Source: Bacteroidota bacterium (GTDB lineage Bacteria > Bacteroidota > Bacteroidia > Chitinophagales > Saprospiraceae). Taken from it: 55,795 bases of DNA. The stretch covers positions 1 through 55,795 of the forward strand of contig JAKQLF010000365.1 in assembly GCA_029567325.1 (NCBI GenBank), read 5' to 3'. This document shows positions 45,227-54,755 of this stretch, piece after piece; position 1 is the first letter of the stretch; the number at the start of each line of letters is the position of its first letter. The position numbers and the translations under genes are program-made. Below the pieces are notes generated by a model, which saw only the letters and a list, made by a program, of their open reading frames with translations, had not been told where the DNA came from and did no database searches.

Positions 45227-45311
45227 CAATCCTAAGGATTTAGGTATATTTTTTTTGCAAAAGATTTAAATTTTCGAACAATTGCAATAGTTTTGCTTAA
45301 GTAGAAAATTT

Positions 45312-45683
45312 ATGAAAATGAGAGATTATGCTTTTCAAGAGACCACTCTTTATAAAAAGGCATTCAGCCAAGCGATGGAAATCTATAATTTGACTAAGAA
45401 TTTTCCGAAAGAAGAAATTTATGCACTTACTAATCAAATAAGACGAAGTTCTAGGAGTGTCTGTTCAAACTATGCAGAGGCTCATACCAAGAGGAGATAT
45501 CCAGCGCATTTCATCTCAAAACTTTCAGATTGTAATATGGAGAACACAGAAACACTAGTGTGGCTTGACTTTGCATACTCTTGCAATTACATATCTGATG
45601 AAAAATTTAAATATTTTTCAAGTTTAAATAAAGAGGTTGGAAAAATGATTGGCCATGCGATGAGCAATTCTGATAAATACTAG
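45312..45683 (+). CDS. Four-helix-bundle protein, S23/23S rRNA IVS family (copy 2)
   Basis: A 123-residue helical protein of the S23/TIGR02436 family. Conserved residues match copy 1 at Asn41-Gln42, Arg45, Ser49, Asn53-Tyr54, Phe67, Lys70, Glu80 and Trp84, and this copy keeps the NYAEA motif. Apart from these sites the two proteins are quite divergent. The gene lies between inverted short-word arrays, with an AT-rich leader. Function unknown; by analogy with the family, it may bind structured RNA. Confidence 0.88.
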   Translation: MKMRDYAFQETTLYKKAFSQAMEIYNLTKNFPKEEIYALTNQIRRSSRSVCSNYAEAHTKRRYPAHFISKLSDCNMENTETLVWLDFAYSCNYISDEKFKYFSSLNKEVGKMIGHAMSNSDKY

Positions 45684-45762
45684 TCAATAATTAATATGAA
45701 ATCAAATACATTTATATAATTTCAATCGAATTATATAAATTAATTAAGCTTCTATAAGTTAT

Positions 45763-45990
45763 TTGAACTGATTGAACTGATTGAACTTCATTGAACTCAA
45801 TTGAATTGATTGAACTCAATTGAACTAATTGAACTCCATTGAACTGATTGAACTTCATTGAATTCAATTGAATTGATTGAACTCAATTGAACTAATTGAA
45901 CTCCATTGAACTCAATTGAACTAATTGAACTCCATTGAACTGATTGAACTCCATTGAACTAATTGAACTCCATTGAACTCCATTGAAAAA
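45763..45990 (+). repeat. TTGAACTCCA / TTGAACTGA array, S23 element 2 right arm
   Basis: About 24 tandem units of 9 or 10 nt (TTGAACTGA, TTGAACTCAA, TTGAACTCCA, TTGAATTGA). The reverse complement, CAATGGAGTT, matches the left-arm unit CAATGGGAGTT apart from one G. Higher-order repetition is also visible. The array ends next to the stop codon of the MurF-Alr gene (45991-45993). Confidence 0.95.
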
Positions 45991-48528
45991 TTAACTGATG
46001 TATTCTCTCACAACCCTAGGTGCTATTCTCGAAATTATCTCATAAGGAATTGTCCCACAAACAGAAGCGAGCTGCTCTATATCATGTTTAGTATCAAATA
46101 TGGTGACCACACTTCCTTCTTTGGCTTCTAGTATGTCAGTTACATCGATCATCGTGATGTCCATGCAAACATTACCCACAATAGGAGCAAGTTTACCTTC
46201 AACCAACATGTGATACTTTCCATTGCCAGCACTGCGCATAAAACCATCAGCGTAACCGATATTCACCATAGCAATGCGACTGTTTCTGTTGAGCTTGCCT
46301 CGTCTATTGTAACCCACACTTTCGCCAGATTCCAATTGTTTTACTTGAATAATGCTTGCAGTTAGTGAGTGAGCTTTTTCCAGTTGCTGACTAATGATTT
46401 CTGTGGAGTCAATGCCATATAAACCAAGACCCAATCGCACCATCTCATAGGCTCTTTCTGGAAATCTGACAATGCCCGCTGTATTGAGGATGTGTCTCAT
46501 TGGCGTGTATCCCAACTCCGATGTCAATCTTTCGTAATATTGATCAAACAATGAAAATTGTCTGTTGGAATATGTGTCATCTTCACTGGCTTCACTGCTA
46601 GCCAAATGTGAAAAAATACTCTTTACAACCAATTGATCTTTATTGTCTATGAGCAGCTTGGCCAATTGATTTAAGTCTGATTCTAGAAATCCTAATCGGT
46701 GCATGCCTGTGTCCAACTTGATGTGAATCTGCAATTGGCCGGAATATTGGTACAAACCTGCAATGATGTTTTGCAATTGTCGCAAGCTGAACACCTCTGG
46801 TTCTAGGTTGTATTTTAGAAGATCGGCCACAAAAAGACCATCAGGATTCAAAACCACGATAGGCATGCTTACTCCAGCATTTCTCAGTTGCTTGGCTTCG
46901 TCTGCATTGGCAACGGAAAGGTAATCGATACCCTTGTGCTGTAATAATTGACCAATGGCTTCTGCACCGCTGCCGTATGCGCTGCCTTTAATCACAGCCA
47001 TTATTTTGGTTTGTGGTTTAAGCAGGTTTTTATAAACTCCTATATTATGCTCTATAGCTGCCAAATTGATGGTAAGTTTGGCAGTATGACTTTTTTGTTT
47101 TAATTGATAGAACAATTGTTCTAAGCCATATTTTCTGGCACCTTTTATCAAGATCACTGCATCTCTAAAATTCTGATGGCCAAGTGCTGATTGCAAGTCT
47201 TGATAATTTGAAAATGCATGAAAATCAGGTATATCTAGCAGTGAATTGTCATGAGTTTCGGTCCCCAAATAAAAGATTTCATCTACCTGGTAAGTAAACA
47301 AAAGTCTCTTTAAACTGGCTTCTAATTGCAGTTTAGGAAGCCCTGAATCGACGATTTCGGACAAAACCACAATGAATTTTCTACCCATTTGATGCCGTAA
47401 AGCGAAGTCCAAAGCTACCTTTAATGAGGTCAAATCATTGATGTAAGCATCATTGATCAAACTGACATTGCTGCTCAAATTGGCTACTTCCAATCTCAGA
47501 GGTAGGTTTTGCAAATTAGAAACACCTTCGGCAATGAAGTCAAAACTTTCGCCAGTATAATGCAAATAAGTAATTACATGCATGGCATTTTCAATACCGG
47601 CAGCATCAATAAAAGGAATCGACAAACAGTAAGAGTCTCCAGCCTTATTACTTGATTTTCTAGGTGTGTCAGTTTTTCCATCTACAGATGCAATGTGATA
47701 AAGGATCTCAGTAGTTTTTGACCCTATTTTGATGGTTTCTACCGTTAAATAACTAGGACTTCCTATGAGCGACCAATTGATCAATCTTACTCCATGTAAA
47801 GTTTGTAATACTTTTTCGTAAAAGTCGCTATCTCTGTTGATTATTAGTGACTTACATGCAATGAAAAGTTGTAATTTCTCCAAGAGTTTTTCCTCTCTGT
47901 CTTTAAACCCAGCATCGTGTGCATCACCAATATTGGTCAAAATCCCTATTTCTGGTTGAATGACCAAACGCAAATTTTCCATTTCGTCCTTGGTAGAAAT
48001 TCCCGCCTCAAAGATTCCTACTTCGTGGTGGTTTTCAAGGTTCCAAACTGATAATGGTACGCCAACTTGAGAATTGTAACTTTTGGGACTAAAAATGGTA
48101 GCATATTTGGCTGATAATATTTGTGCCAACCATTCTTTGATGATGGTTTTTCCTGCACTTCCAGTGATTCCTACAATCCTTGTATGAGTACAAAGATTCC
48201 GTTTGTACTTAGCTAATTTTTGAAGTGCCAAAGTAGTATTCTCAACAACAAAAACTGTACTATCGGGTAAATGTGGCAGGTCTTTTGAATGCATTAAAAT
48301 AAAAGATCTGATGCCCTTCTCATGTGCTTGAAAAGCAAATTCATTGCCATTGGTGAGGCTGCCTTTGAGGGCTATAAAGATACAAGACCTACCATCAAAA
48401 GCACTTCGGGTATCAATGATAATCTCGCTAATCCACTGATTTTCAGTACTTCTGGAGATTGGTTTGGAACCAACAGCTCTGGCAATTTCTTCAGTAGATA
48501 AAACCAGAGGACGATTTTCTTTCTGCAA
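45991..48528 (-). CDS. Bifunctional UDP-MurNAc-tripeptide:D-Ala-D-Ala ligase / alanine racemase (MurF-Alr fusion)
   Basis: An 845-residue fusion typical of Bacteroidota. Residues about 1-470 are MurF, with the ATP site GSAGKT (123-128); the usual NDSYNSDL segment reads NDAYINDL here. The C-terminal part is a PLP-dependent alanine racemase with the Lys in AVIKGSAYGSG and the HIKLDTGMHRLGF and NTAGIVRFPE blocks. It makes D-Ala and joins D-Ala-D-Ala to the peptidoglycan precursor. The start is TTG, right after the ClpB stop, with GAAGGA just upstream as a possible SD. Confidence 0.94.
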   Translation of the reverse strand: MQKENRPLVLSTEEIARAVGSKPISRSTENQWISEIIIDTRSAFDGRSCIFIALKGSLTNGNEFAFQAHEKGIRSFILMHSKDLPHLPDSTVFVVENTTLALQKLAKYKRNLCTHTRIVGITGSAGKTIIKEWLAQILSAKYATIFSPKSYNSQVGVPLSVWNLENHHEVGIFEAGISTKDEMENLRLVIQPEIGILTNIGDAHDAGFKDREEKLLEKLQLFIACKSLIINRDSDFYEKVLQTLHGVRLINWSLIGSPSYLTVETIKIGSKTTEILYHIASVDGKTDTPRKSSNKAGDSYCLSIPFIDAAGIENAMHVITYLHYTGESFDFIAEGVSNLQNLPLRLEVANLSSNVSLINDAYINDLTSLKVALDFALRHQMGRKFIVVLSEIVDSGLPKLQLEASLKRLLFTYQVDEIFYLGTETHDNSLLDIPDFHAFSNYQDLQSALGHQNFRDAVILIKGARKYGLEQLFYQLKQKSHTAKLTINLAAIEHNIGVYKNLLKPQTKIMAVIKGSAYGSGAEAIGQLLQHKGIDYLSVANADEAKQLRNAGVSMPIVVLNPDGLFVADLLKYNLEPEVFSLRQLQNIIAGLYQYSGQLQIHIKLDTGMHRLGFLESDLNQLAKLLIDNKDQLVVKSIFSHLASSEASEDDTYSNRQFSLFDQYYERLTSELGYTPMRHILNTAGIVRFPERAYEMVRLGLGLYGIDSTEIISQQLEKAHSLTASIIQVKQLESGESVGYNRRGKLNRNSRIAMVNIGYADGFMRSAGNGKYHMLVEGKLAPIVGNVCMDITMIDVTDILEAKEGSVVTIFDTKHDIEQLASVCGTIPYEIISRIAPRVVREYIS

Positions 48529-51267
48529 TTATCCTTCCTTTTTGATTTCTTCCACTGCTTTTTCTACGTCCTTGGTCGCTTGCTCCAACTTTTTGACCTG
48601 ATTTTCCCTTTTCTCTGCTGGAGCTTCTGCGGGTGGAGTAGGGGGCACTTCTTCATTTTCTGGTTTGGTTTTGGTAAAAGTGAATCCTTGTTTGTTGGTT
48701 CCAACATAGATTGTATCACCTGCTCCATAATCACCGCCTAGAATTTCACGTGCCAAAACATTGATCAATTCTTTGTCAATTACTCGTTTCATCGGCCTTG
48801 CTCCAAATTGTGGATCATATCCCATTTCAGTGAGCAAATCCATGGCTTTGTCAGTGAATTCGATTTTGATTTCTTGTCTTACCAAATTCTTCTTCACCTT
48901 TTTCAACATCAAACTTCCTATCTGTTTGATTTCAGGTTTGGTGAGTGGTAAAAACATGATTTTCTCATCGATCCTATTGAGGAATTCTGGTCTTAAATTC
49001 TGCTTCAGAAGTTCAAAAACCTCATTTTTAGTGGTTTCTAAAATGTCTGCTCTGTGATCTTCTCCCACTGCTTCCAAATCTTCGAAATTCTCCAAGATTA
49101 CTTCTGCACCCATATTGGAGGTCATGATGACAATGGTATTTCTGAAGTTCGCGACCCTTCCTTTGTTGTCAGTGAGTCTACCATCGTCTAATAATTGCAA
49201 AAGAATATTGAATGTATCTGGGTGTGCTTTCTCAATTTCATCCAATAATACAATGGTATATGGTCTTCTTCTCACTGCTTCCGTGAGTTGTCCACCTTCA
49301 TCATATCCTACATATCCTGGAGGCGCTCCCACTAAACGTGAAACGCTATGTTTTTCTTGATATTCACTCATGTCTATGCGAGTGATGGCATTCTCATCAT
49401 CAAATAAAACTTCAGCTAAAGCCTTAGCTAATTCTGTTTTACCCACACCTGTCGGTCCTAAAAAGATAAATGATCCAACTGGCTTATTGGGATCTTGTAA
49501 TCCTGCACGGCTGCGTCTCACTGCATCGCAAACGGCACCAACTGCCTCTTTCTGGCCAATGAGCCTTTTGCCAATTTCAGCCTCCAAATTCAATAATCTT
49601 GCTTTGTCAGATTGCAACATTTTATTTACTGGAATGCCCGTCCACTTAGAAACCACATCTGCAACATCATCTGCAGTGACCTCGTCATTGGTCATGCGCT
49701 GTTCAGCAGGTATATTACCAAGTTTAGTTTCCAATTCATTTAAAGTTTCTTCAAGCTTTTTGATGCCTTCAAATTTCAATTCGGCAGCTTTTGGCGTATC
49801 TGATTCTCGATCGGCAATATCCAACTGACGCCTCAACTCATCCAATTGTGATTTAGTATTTTGGATTTGCTGAATCAGATCCTTTTCCGTTTTCCAACCA
49901 GCCTTTTGAGAATCCAATTGTTCTCTTAAATTACTGATTTGCGCTGTAATGTCTGTGAGCGTTTTATCATTGTTCTCCTTCTTAAGGTATTCTCTTTCGA
50001 TGTTGAGTTGATTGATTTTTCTTTCCAGCTCATCAATTTCATCGGGCACCGAATCGAGCTCCATTCTGAGTTTAGAAGCTGCTTCATCAATCAAATCTAG
50101 GGCTTTATCTGGCAACCTACGTTCAATGATGTAACGATGCGACAATTCGGCTGCAGCCACCAAAGCATCATCTTTAATGCCTATTTTGTGATAAACTTCG
50201 TACTTTTCCTGAACACCCCTCAATATAGAAACTGTTTCTTCAATGGTAGGCTCATCAATCACCACATTTTGAAATCTGCGAACCAATGCCTTGTCTTGTT
50301 CAAAATACTTTTGATATTCATCTGGAGTGGTTGCTCCGATAATTTGCATTTCTCCCCTTGCCAAAGCTGGTTTCAAAATATTTGCAGCATCCATGGCTCC
50401 ATTTCCCCCACCAGCACCAATAAGGCTATGAATTTCATCGATGAACAAAATCACTTCGCCATTGCTGCTTTTTACTTCGTCTACAACTCCTTTGATACGT
50501 TCTTCAAATTCACCTTTGAATTTTGCTCCGGCCACAATGGAGGTAATGTCCAAAACATAAATTTGCTTGGTTTTGAGGTTTTCTGGCACATCTTGCTTCA
50601 CAATTCTCCAAGCTAGACCCTCCACAATTGCCGTCTTTCCTACACCAGCATCACCTACCAATATTGGATTATTTTTACTTCTTCTCGAAAGAATGTGTAA
50701 GAGACGTCTGATTTCATCATCTCTGCCTATGATTGTATCTAAACTTCCGTCTAAAGCCTTTTCATTGAGATTGATGGCATAGTTTTTCAGCGCATTGTAT
50801 TGATTGTCAGCATTTTGTTTGGTGACTTTTTTGCCATTTCTCAATTCCTTGATCGCTTCCTTGGTTTTCGCTAAATCTCCTCCCATGGACTTATAAAGTT
50901 TGCCCACAATGTCTTCGCTGTCCACCAAACCCAAAAACATCAACTCCAAGGAAATGAATTCATCACCCCATTCTGCCAGTGATTTTTTAGCCTTGAGTAG
51001 AGCTGCGTTGGCATCCTTGGATAAAAATTGCTTGTCTACAGACTCAGGTTTTGGATATTTTTCGATGATTTTATAGAGTTCTCGCTTGAACATGGTCAGT
51101 GAAATCTCTGACTTTTGAAACAAGTATTCTATCAATTTTGGGTCTTGTTCTATCACTCCGTAAAGCAAATGGCAGGTGCCAACTCCCATTTGATCAAGAG
51201 AAGCGGCCAATCTTTGTCCTTTTATAATTGCATCCTGCGCATTTGCAGTAAAATTATCATATGTCAT
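48529..51267 (-). CDS. clpB: ATP-dependent chaperone ClpB with C-terminal extension
   Basis: A 912-residue disaggregase. It has an N-domain (1-145), NBD1 with Walker A GDAGVGKT (205-212), a long coiled-coil middle domain (about 400-520), and NBD2 with GPTGVGKTE near 610 and sensor/arginine motifs. It works with DnaK to resolve aggregates. Family members are about 860 residues; here about 50 extra C-terminal residues (EEVPPTPPAEAPAEKRE, then a Lys/Glu-rich helix) follow the usual end. ClpB is immediately upstream of MurF-Alr with no gap. Confidence 0.95.
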   Translation of the reverse strand: MTYDNFTANAQDAIIKGQRLAASLDQMGVGTCHLLYGVIEQDPKLIEYLFQKSEISLTMFKRELYKIIEKYPKPESVDKQFLSKDANAALLKAKKSLAEWGDEFISLELMFLGLVDSEDIVGKLYKSMGGDLAKTKEAIKELRNGKKVTKQNADNQYNALKNYAINLNEKALDGSLDTIIGRDDEIRRLLHILSRRSKNNPILVGDAGVGKTAIVEGLAWRIVKQDVPENLKTKQIYVLDITSIVAGAKFKGEFEERIKGVVDEVKSSNGEVILFIDEIHSLIGAGGGNGAMDAANILKPALARGEMQIIGATTPDEYQKYFEQDKALVRRFQNVVIDEPTIEETVSILRGVQEKYEVYHKIGIKDDALVAAAELSHRYIIERRLPDKALDLIDEAASKLRMELDSVPDEIDELERKINQLNIEREYLKKENNDKTLTDITAQISNLREQLDSQKAGWKTEKDLIQQIQNTKSQLDELRRQLDIADRESDTPKAAELKFEGIKKLEETLNELETKLGNIPAEQRMTNDEVTADDVADVVSKWTGIPVNKMLQSDKARLLNLEAEIGKRLIGQKEAVGAVCDAVRRSRAGLQDPNKPVGSFIFLGPTGVGKTELAKALAEVLFDDENAITRIDMSEYQEKHSVSRLVGAPPGYVGYDEGGQLTEAVRRRPYTIVLLDEIEKAHPDTFNILLQLLDDGRLTDNKGRVANFRNTIVIMTSNMGAEVILENFEDLEAVGEDHRADILETTKNEVFELLKQNLRPEFLNRIDEKIMFLPLTKPEIKQIGSLMLKKVKKNLVRQEIKIEFTDKAMDLLTEMGYDPQFGARPMKRVIDKELINVLAREILGGDYGAGDTIYVGTNKQGFTFTKTKPENEEVPPTPPAEAPAEKRENQVKKLEQATKDVEKAVEEIKKEG

Positions 51268-51583
51268 TTCTGTTGGATTTTATTAATCAGGGCTTAAAAA
51301 TAGTATCTCATCGACTATTTAAAGAGAAATATCTGCCGAAATGAAACATTATTTATACAAACACTTCATTTCTTAGTTCCCAATATTTTTATCTGGCACT
51401 TAATGCAGGAAAAAATAACATAGATTTATTTTCTAATGCAAAATATTAAGCATCTTAATTCAACTTTTACCCAACGTTTGTGAAATCCTTATTACAAAAT
51501 AGATCAATAACGCATTTTATGCTGGAGATATCTAAAAATTAGTTTCTTTTGTAATACAATTTTGATCAATAAATTCTAGAAAT
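51268..51583. other. Divergent intergenic region between clpB and pgi
   Basis: A 316-bp AT-rich region carrying the promoters of both genes. No TAnnTTTG match with proper spacing was identified with confidence; CAATTTTG (51557-51564) before pgi is a near match. No gene or repeat was seen. Confidence 0.4.
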
Positions 51584-53230
51584 ATGCTTTCAAAAATAAA
51601 TCCGACACAAACTTCCGCATGGGACAAATTGAGCTATCATTATGAAAATATAAAGGATGTTCAGATGAAATCAATGTTTCAAGCTGACCCTCAAAGGTTT
51701 GATCATTTTTCAATTAAGTTGAATGATATTTTGTTGGACTATTCTAAGAATAGAATTGATGCAGTGACTTTTGAATTATTGATGGAATTGGCTCAAGAGT
51801 GTGAATTGCCAGAGGCTATAAAGTCTATGTTTGGAGGTGAAAAGATCAATGAAACAGAGGGTAGGGCAGTGCTTCACACGGCATTGAGAAGCTTTTCACC
51901 AGATCCAATTTTGCTCGAAGGTGTCGACATCTTGGCAGACATTAGAACCGTGCGTGCCCAAATGAAAACTTTTTCTGATAAAGTGCACAGTGGTGAGTGG
52001 AAGGGATACACTGGAAAGACCATCAAAAACATCGTAAATATTGGAATAGGTGGTAGTGATTTGGGACCAGTGATGGTTACAGAAGCACTGAAACCTTATT
52101 GGGTGGATGGTATTCAGACTTTTTTTGTTTCGAATGTTGATGGTAGTCACATCGCAGAAACCTTAAAAGGAATAGATGCAGAAGAAACTTTATTTTTGAT
52201 CGCTTCCAAAACTTTTACGACTCAAGAAACCATGACCAATGCGCACACTGCTAGAAAATGGTTCCTAGCGTCAGCATCAGATGAAAAACACATTGCCTTA
52301 CATTTTGTGGCCTTATCAACCAATGAAAAATCGGTCGTACAATTTGGTATCGCTCCAGAAAATATGTTTGTATTTTGGGATTGGGTTGGCGGAAGATATA
52401 GCCTTTGGAGTGCTATCGGACTTTCTATTGCTTTGACCATTGGATATGATAATTTTGAGGATTTATTGAAGGGGGCTTATGAAGCAGATGTACATTTTAT
52501 GCAGGCCTCTTTAGACCAAAATATTCCCGTCATATTAGCAATGATCGGCATTTGGTATGTCAATTTCTTTGATGCAGAATCGGAAGCCATTTTACCATAC
52601 GATCAGTACTTGCACCGTTTTGCAGCCTATTTCCAGCAGGGCAATATGGAGAGCAACGGCAAACTGGTAGATCGCAGCGGTAAGAAGGTTGATTATCAGA
52701 CAGGACCGATTGTCTGGGGCGAACCTGGTACCAACGGACAACATGCTTTTTACCAATTGATTCACCAAGGTACCCATTTGATCCCTTGTGATTTCATAGC
52801 TCCGGCTATTTCCCATAATCCAATCGGTGAACATCATGCCATCTTAATGTCCAACTTTTTTGCTCAAACTGAGGCTCTGATGAATGGTAAATCGGAGGCT
52901 GAAGTTGAAGCTGAAATGCAAGGAATGAATGCAGAAGCTATGAAAAAATTAGTACCATTTAAAGTTTTTGATGGCAACAGACCAACAAACTCATTCTTGG
53001 TCAAAAAAATCACTCCAGAAACATTGGGCACTTTGATTGCTTTGTACGAACACAAAATTTATGTTCAGGGTGTAATTTGGAATGTTTACAGTTTTGATCA
53101 ATGGGGCGTTGAGTTGGGTAAAAAACTAGCATCCAAAATTTTGCCAGAACTCAAGGATACAGACTTGATTTCGAGCCATGATTCTTCTACAAATGGATTG
53201 ATCAACAATTTTAAAAATTGGAGACCATAG
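51584..53230 (+). CDS. pgi: Glucose-6-phosphate isomerase
   Basis: Interconverts glucose 6-phosphate and fructose 6-phosphate. The 548-residue length is normal for the long-form enzyme. Signatures include [65 protein letters not shown] with the catalytic Glu, and [26 protein letters not shown] with the catalytic Lys. It is a monocistronic gene divergent from clpB. Confidence 0.97.
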   Translation: MLSKINPTQTSAWDKLSYHYENIKDVQMKSMFQADPQRFDHFSIKLNDILLDYSKNRIDAVTFELLMELAQECELPEAIKSMFGGEKINETEGRAVLHTALRSFSPDPILLEGVDILADIRTVRAQMKTFSDKVHSGEWKGYTGKTIKNIVNIGIGGSDLGPVMVTEALKPYWVDGIQTFFVSNVDGSHIAETLKGIDAEETLFLIASKTFTTQETMTNAHTARKWFLASASDEKHIALHFVALSTNEKSVVQFGIAPENMFVFWDWVGGRYSLWSAIGLSIALTIGYDNFEDLLKGAYEADVHFMQASLDQNIPVILAMIGIWYVNFFDAESEAILPYDQYLHRFAAYFQQGNMESNGKLVDRSGKKVDYQTGPIVWGEPGTNGQHAFYQLIHQGTHLIPCDFIAPAISHNPIGEHHAILMSNFFAQTEALMNGKSEAEVEAEMQGMNAEAMKKLVPFKVFDGNRPTNSFLVKKITPETLGTLIALYEHKIYVQGVIWNVYSFDQWGVELGKKLASKILPELKDTDLISSHDSSTNGLINNFKNWRP

Positions 53231-53254
53231 TTTTAAAAAAGTGCAGTTATTTAA

Positions 53255-53542
53255 TCACCACTTTTCGGGATGCTCTAAACTGGAATAAATCCCTGAAGCA
53301 TCAATGAAATAGCCAATAGTCCCATCATCAACTTTGACTATATGAATCAAACTGACACCATCAGCATCTGAGCTAGCTTCCAATTTTATTGAGTCAACAA
53401 TCTCAGAATTTGTCATGGAAAAAGTCTCTAGTGTATCGGGATGCTCTATTGTGTCTCCTTTGAGGTTAAAAGGAACATAATCTGTCTCGGTTCTGAAATA
53501 TTCAACAGCCTGTAGAAGTGAACTGAATCTTTGCATGATCAT
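53255..53542 (-). CDS. Small conserved protein of unknown function
   Basis: A 95-residue soluble protein (MIMQRFSSLLQAVEYFRTETDYVPF), possibly starting at Met3. It has no motif that I recognise. It is convergent with pgi, 24 bp from its end. The reading frame is supported by its length in an AT-rich background and normal amino-acid composition. Confidence 0.6.
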   Translation of the reverse strand: MIMQRFSSLLQAVEYFRTETDYVPFNLKGDTIEHPDTLETFSMTNSEIVDSIKLEASSDADGVSLIHIVKVDDGTIGYFIDASGIYSSLEHPEKW

Positions 53543-53902
53543 TTGTTTTACGTGATTAATGATTCCAATTTTTGTAATAAATTACCGTCATTGTAAAAAT
53601 TTGAAACACCCTACCAGAAGCATTTGTTTGATTATATGACTTAAGTGCGCCCGTTTAAAATTATAATTAACTGATTACTTGGAGGTAATTCTATAGCTTT
53701 GATGGACTCCAAAACAGTGTATATCGACCAATTACCCTAACGTTTTTCCCAATTGATTGTTAAATTCTAGTAAATTTGTAAAGAGATTGCTTTTAGATAT
53801 TATATTTATTTTTAATATCATTGGCGTAATCCAATTTAATAAAAGGAAGCTGACTGCACTATTTTGATTAATATTCAAATTTAGTGATCTTAAAAAAGTG
53901 AA
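53543..53902. other. Intergenic region upstream of the cysteine genes
   Basis: A 360-bp AT-rich gap. It contains TAAATTTG at 53771-53778 on the plus strand, a fit to the Bacteroidota -7 box, with a TTG 15 nt upstream. Nothing else was found: no gene, no strong hairpin. Confidence 0.45.
53771..53778 (+). promoter_or_regulatory. Possible -7 promoter box for cysE-cysM
   Basis: TAAATTTG fits TAnnTTTG and has TTG 15 nt upstream, slightly short of the usual spacing. It lies about 125 bp before the serine acetyltransferase start. Confidence 0.35.
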
Positions 53903-54736
53903 ATGAAAGAAGATTTTTATAAAAAACTGTTGCTGGAACATACACTATGCCCTGATTGTCCATCACCTGTGGAGGTAGTGAGATTTTTTAAAAAACTATG
54001 TGGACTTTTTTTCCAAGATTTTGCGGTTAAAAAATTCAAAACCATAGAAGAGATTCAAAATTATGAGTCAGAACTTCGTACAGAACTTAGTAAATTGTTG
54101 GTTAGAAATCCTGACAATGATGCAAGCCATGTACCAGACATCGTTAATGAATTTTTTGATTTGATACCGATCATACACGGAAAACTAGCCATGGACATAG
54201 ATGCCATGTTTATGGGTGACCCAGCAGCAAAGTCTAGAAGGGAAATCATCAGATCATATCCTGGTTTTTATGCAACTTTTGTACATAGAATCGCCAATGG
54301 CATGTTGTACTCAGGTATCAAAGATATGCCGAGGATCATCTCAGAATATGCACACAGCAAGACCGGAATTGACATTCACCCAGGAGCTCAAATCGGAAGC
54401 CATTTCTGCATAGATCACGGTACTGGTATTGTAATAGGTGAAACCAGTATCATCGGCAATCATGTGAAAATTTATCAGGGAGTTACACTTGGTGCATTGA
54501 GTGTCAATAAGGAAGATGCATCGACCAAAAGACATCCTACCATTGAGGACAATGTGGTCATCTACGCGAGTGCAACCATTCTTGGTGGAAATACCATCAT
54601 TGGGCAGAATTCTGTGATTGGAGGTAACGTTTGGATTACCAGAAGTGTCCCTGCAAACACCAAAGTGTACTACAAAGCGGCCATGGCCAACGATGATGCA
54701 CCGCAGGTGGATACTTTTGTCTTTAAAGAATATTAA
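53903..54736 (+). CDS. cysE: Serine O-acetyltransferase
   Basis: Acetylates serine for cysteine synthesis. The 277-residue protein has an N-terminal helical domain and a C-terminal left-handed beta-helix (about 155-255) with [25 protein letters not shown], where the catalytic Asp-His pair is evident, and [21 protein letters not shown]. The type is the longer EpsC/SrpH-like form. It lies 19 bp before the cysteine synthase gene, making a clear cysteine operon. Confidence 0.94.
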   Translation: MKEDFYKKLLLEHTLCPDCPSPVEVVRFFKKLCGLFFQDFAVKKFKTIEEIQNYESELRTELSKLLVRNPDNDASHVPDIVNEFFDLIPIIHGKLAMDIDAMFMGDPAAKSRREIIRSYPGFYATFVHRIANGMLYSGIKDMPRIISEYAHSKTGIDIHPGAQIGSHFCIDHGTGIVIGETSIIGNHVKIYQGVTLGALSVNKEDASTKRHPTIEDNVVIYASATILGGNTIIGQNSVIGGNVWITRSVPANTKVYYKAAMANDDAPQVDTFVFKEY

Positions 54737-54755
54737 TCATTAGCAAAAAGCATTT

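Noticed and set aside
14763-45683. 23S rRNA intervening sequence
   Set aside because: Both S23 genes lie between protein genes; no rRNA sequence is present around either.
45312-45683. Diversity-generating retroelement with Avd
   Set aside because: The fold family is related, but there is no reverse transcriptase and no template/variable repeat pair in the window.
44892-45990. CRISPR array
   Set aside because: The repeats are 9-11 nt tandem words with no spacers of unique sequence and no cas genes nearby.
50137-50616. Plus-strand 159-residue ORF
   Set aside because: Antisense to clpB; no motif, typical shadow of a long conserved gene.
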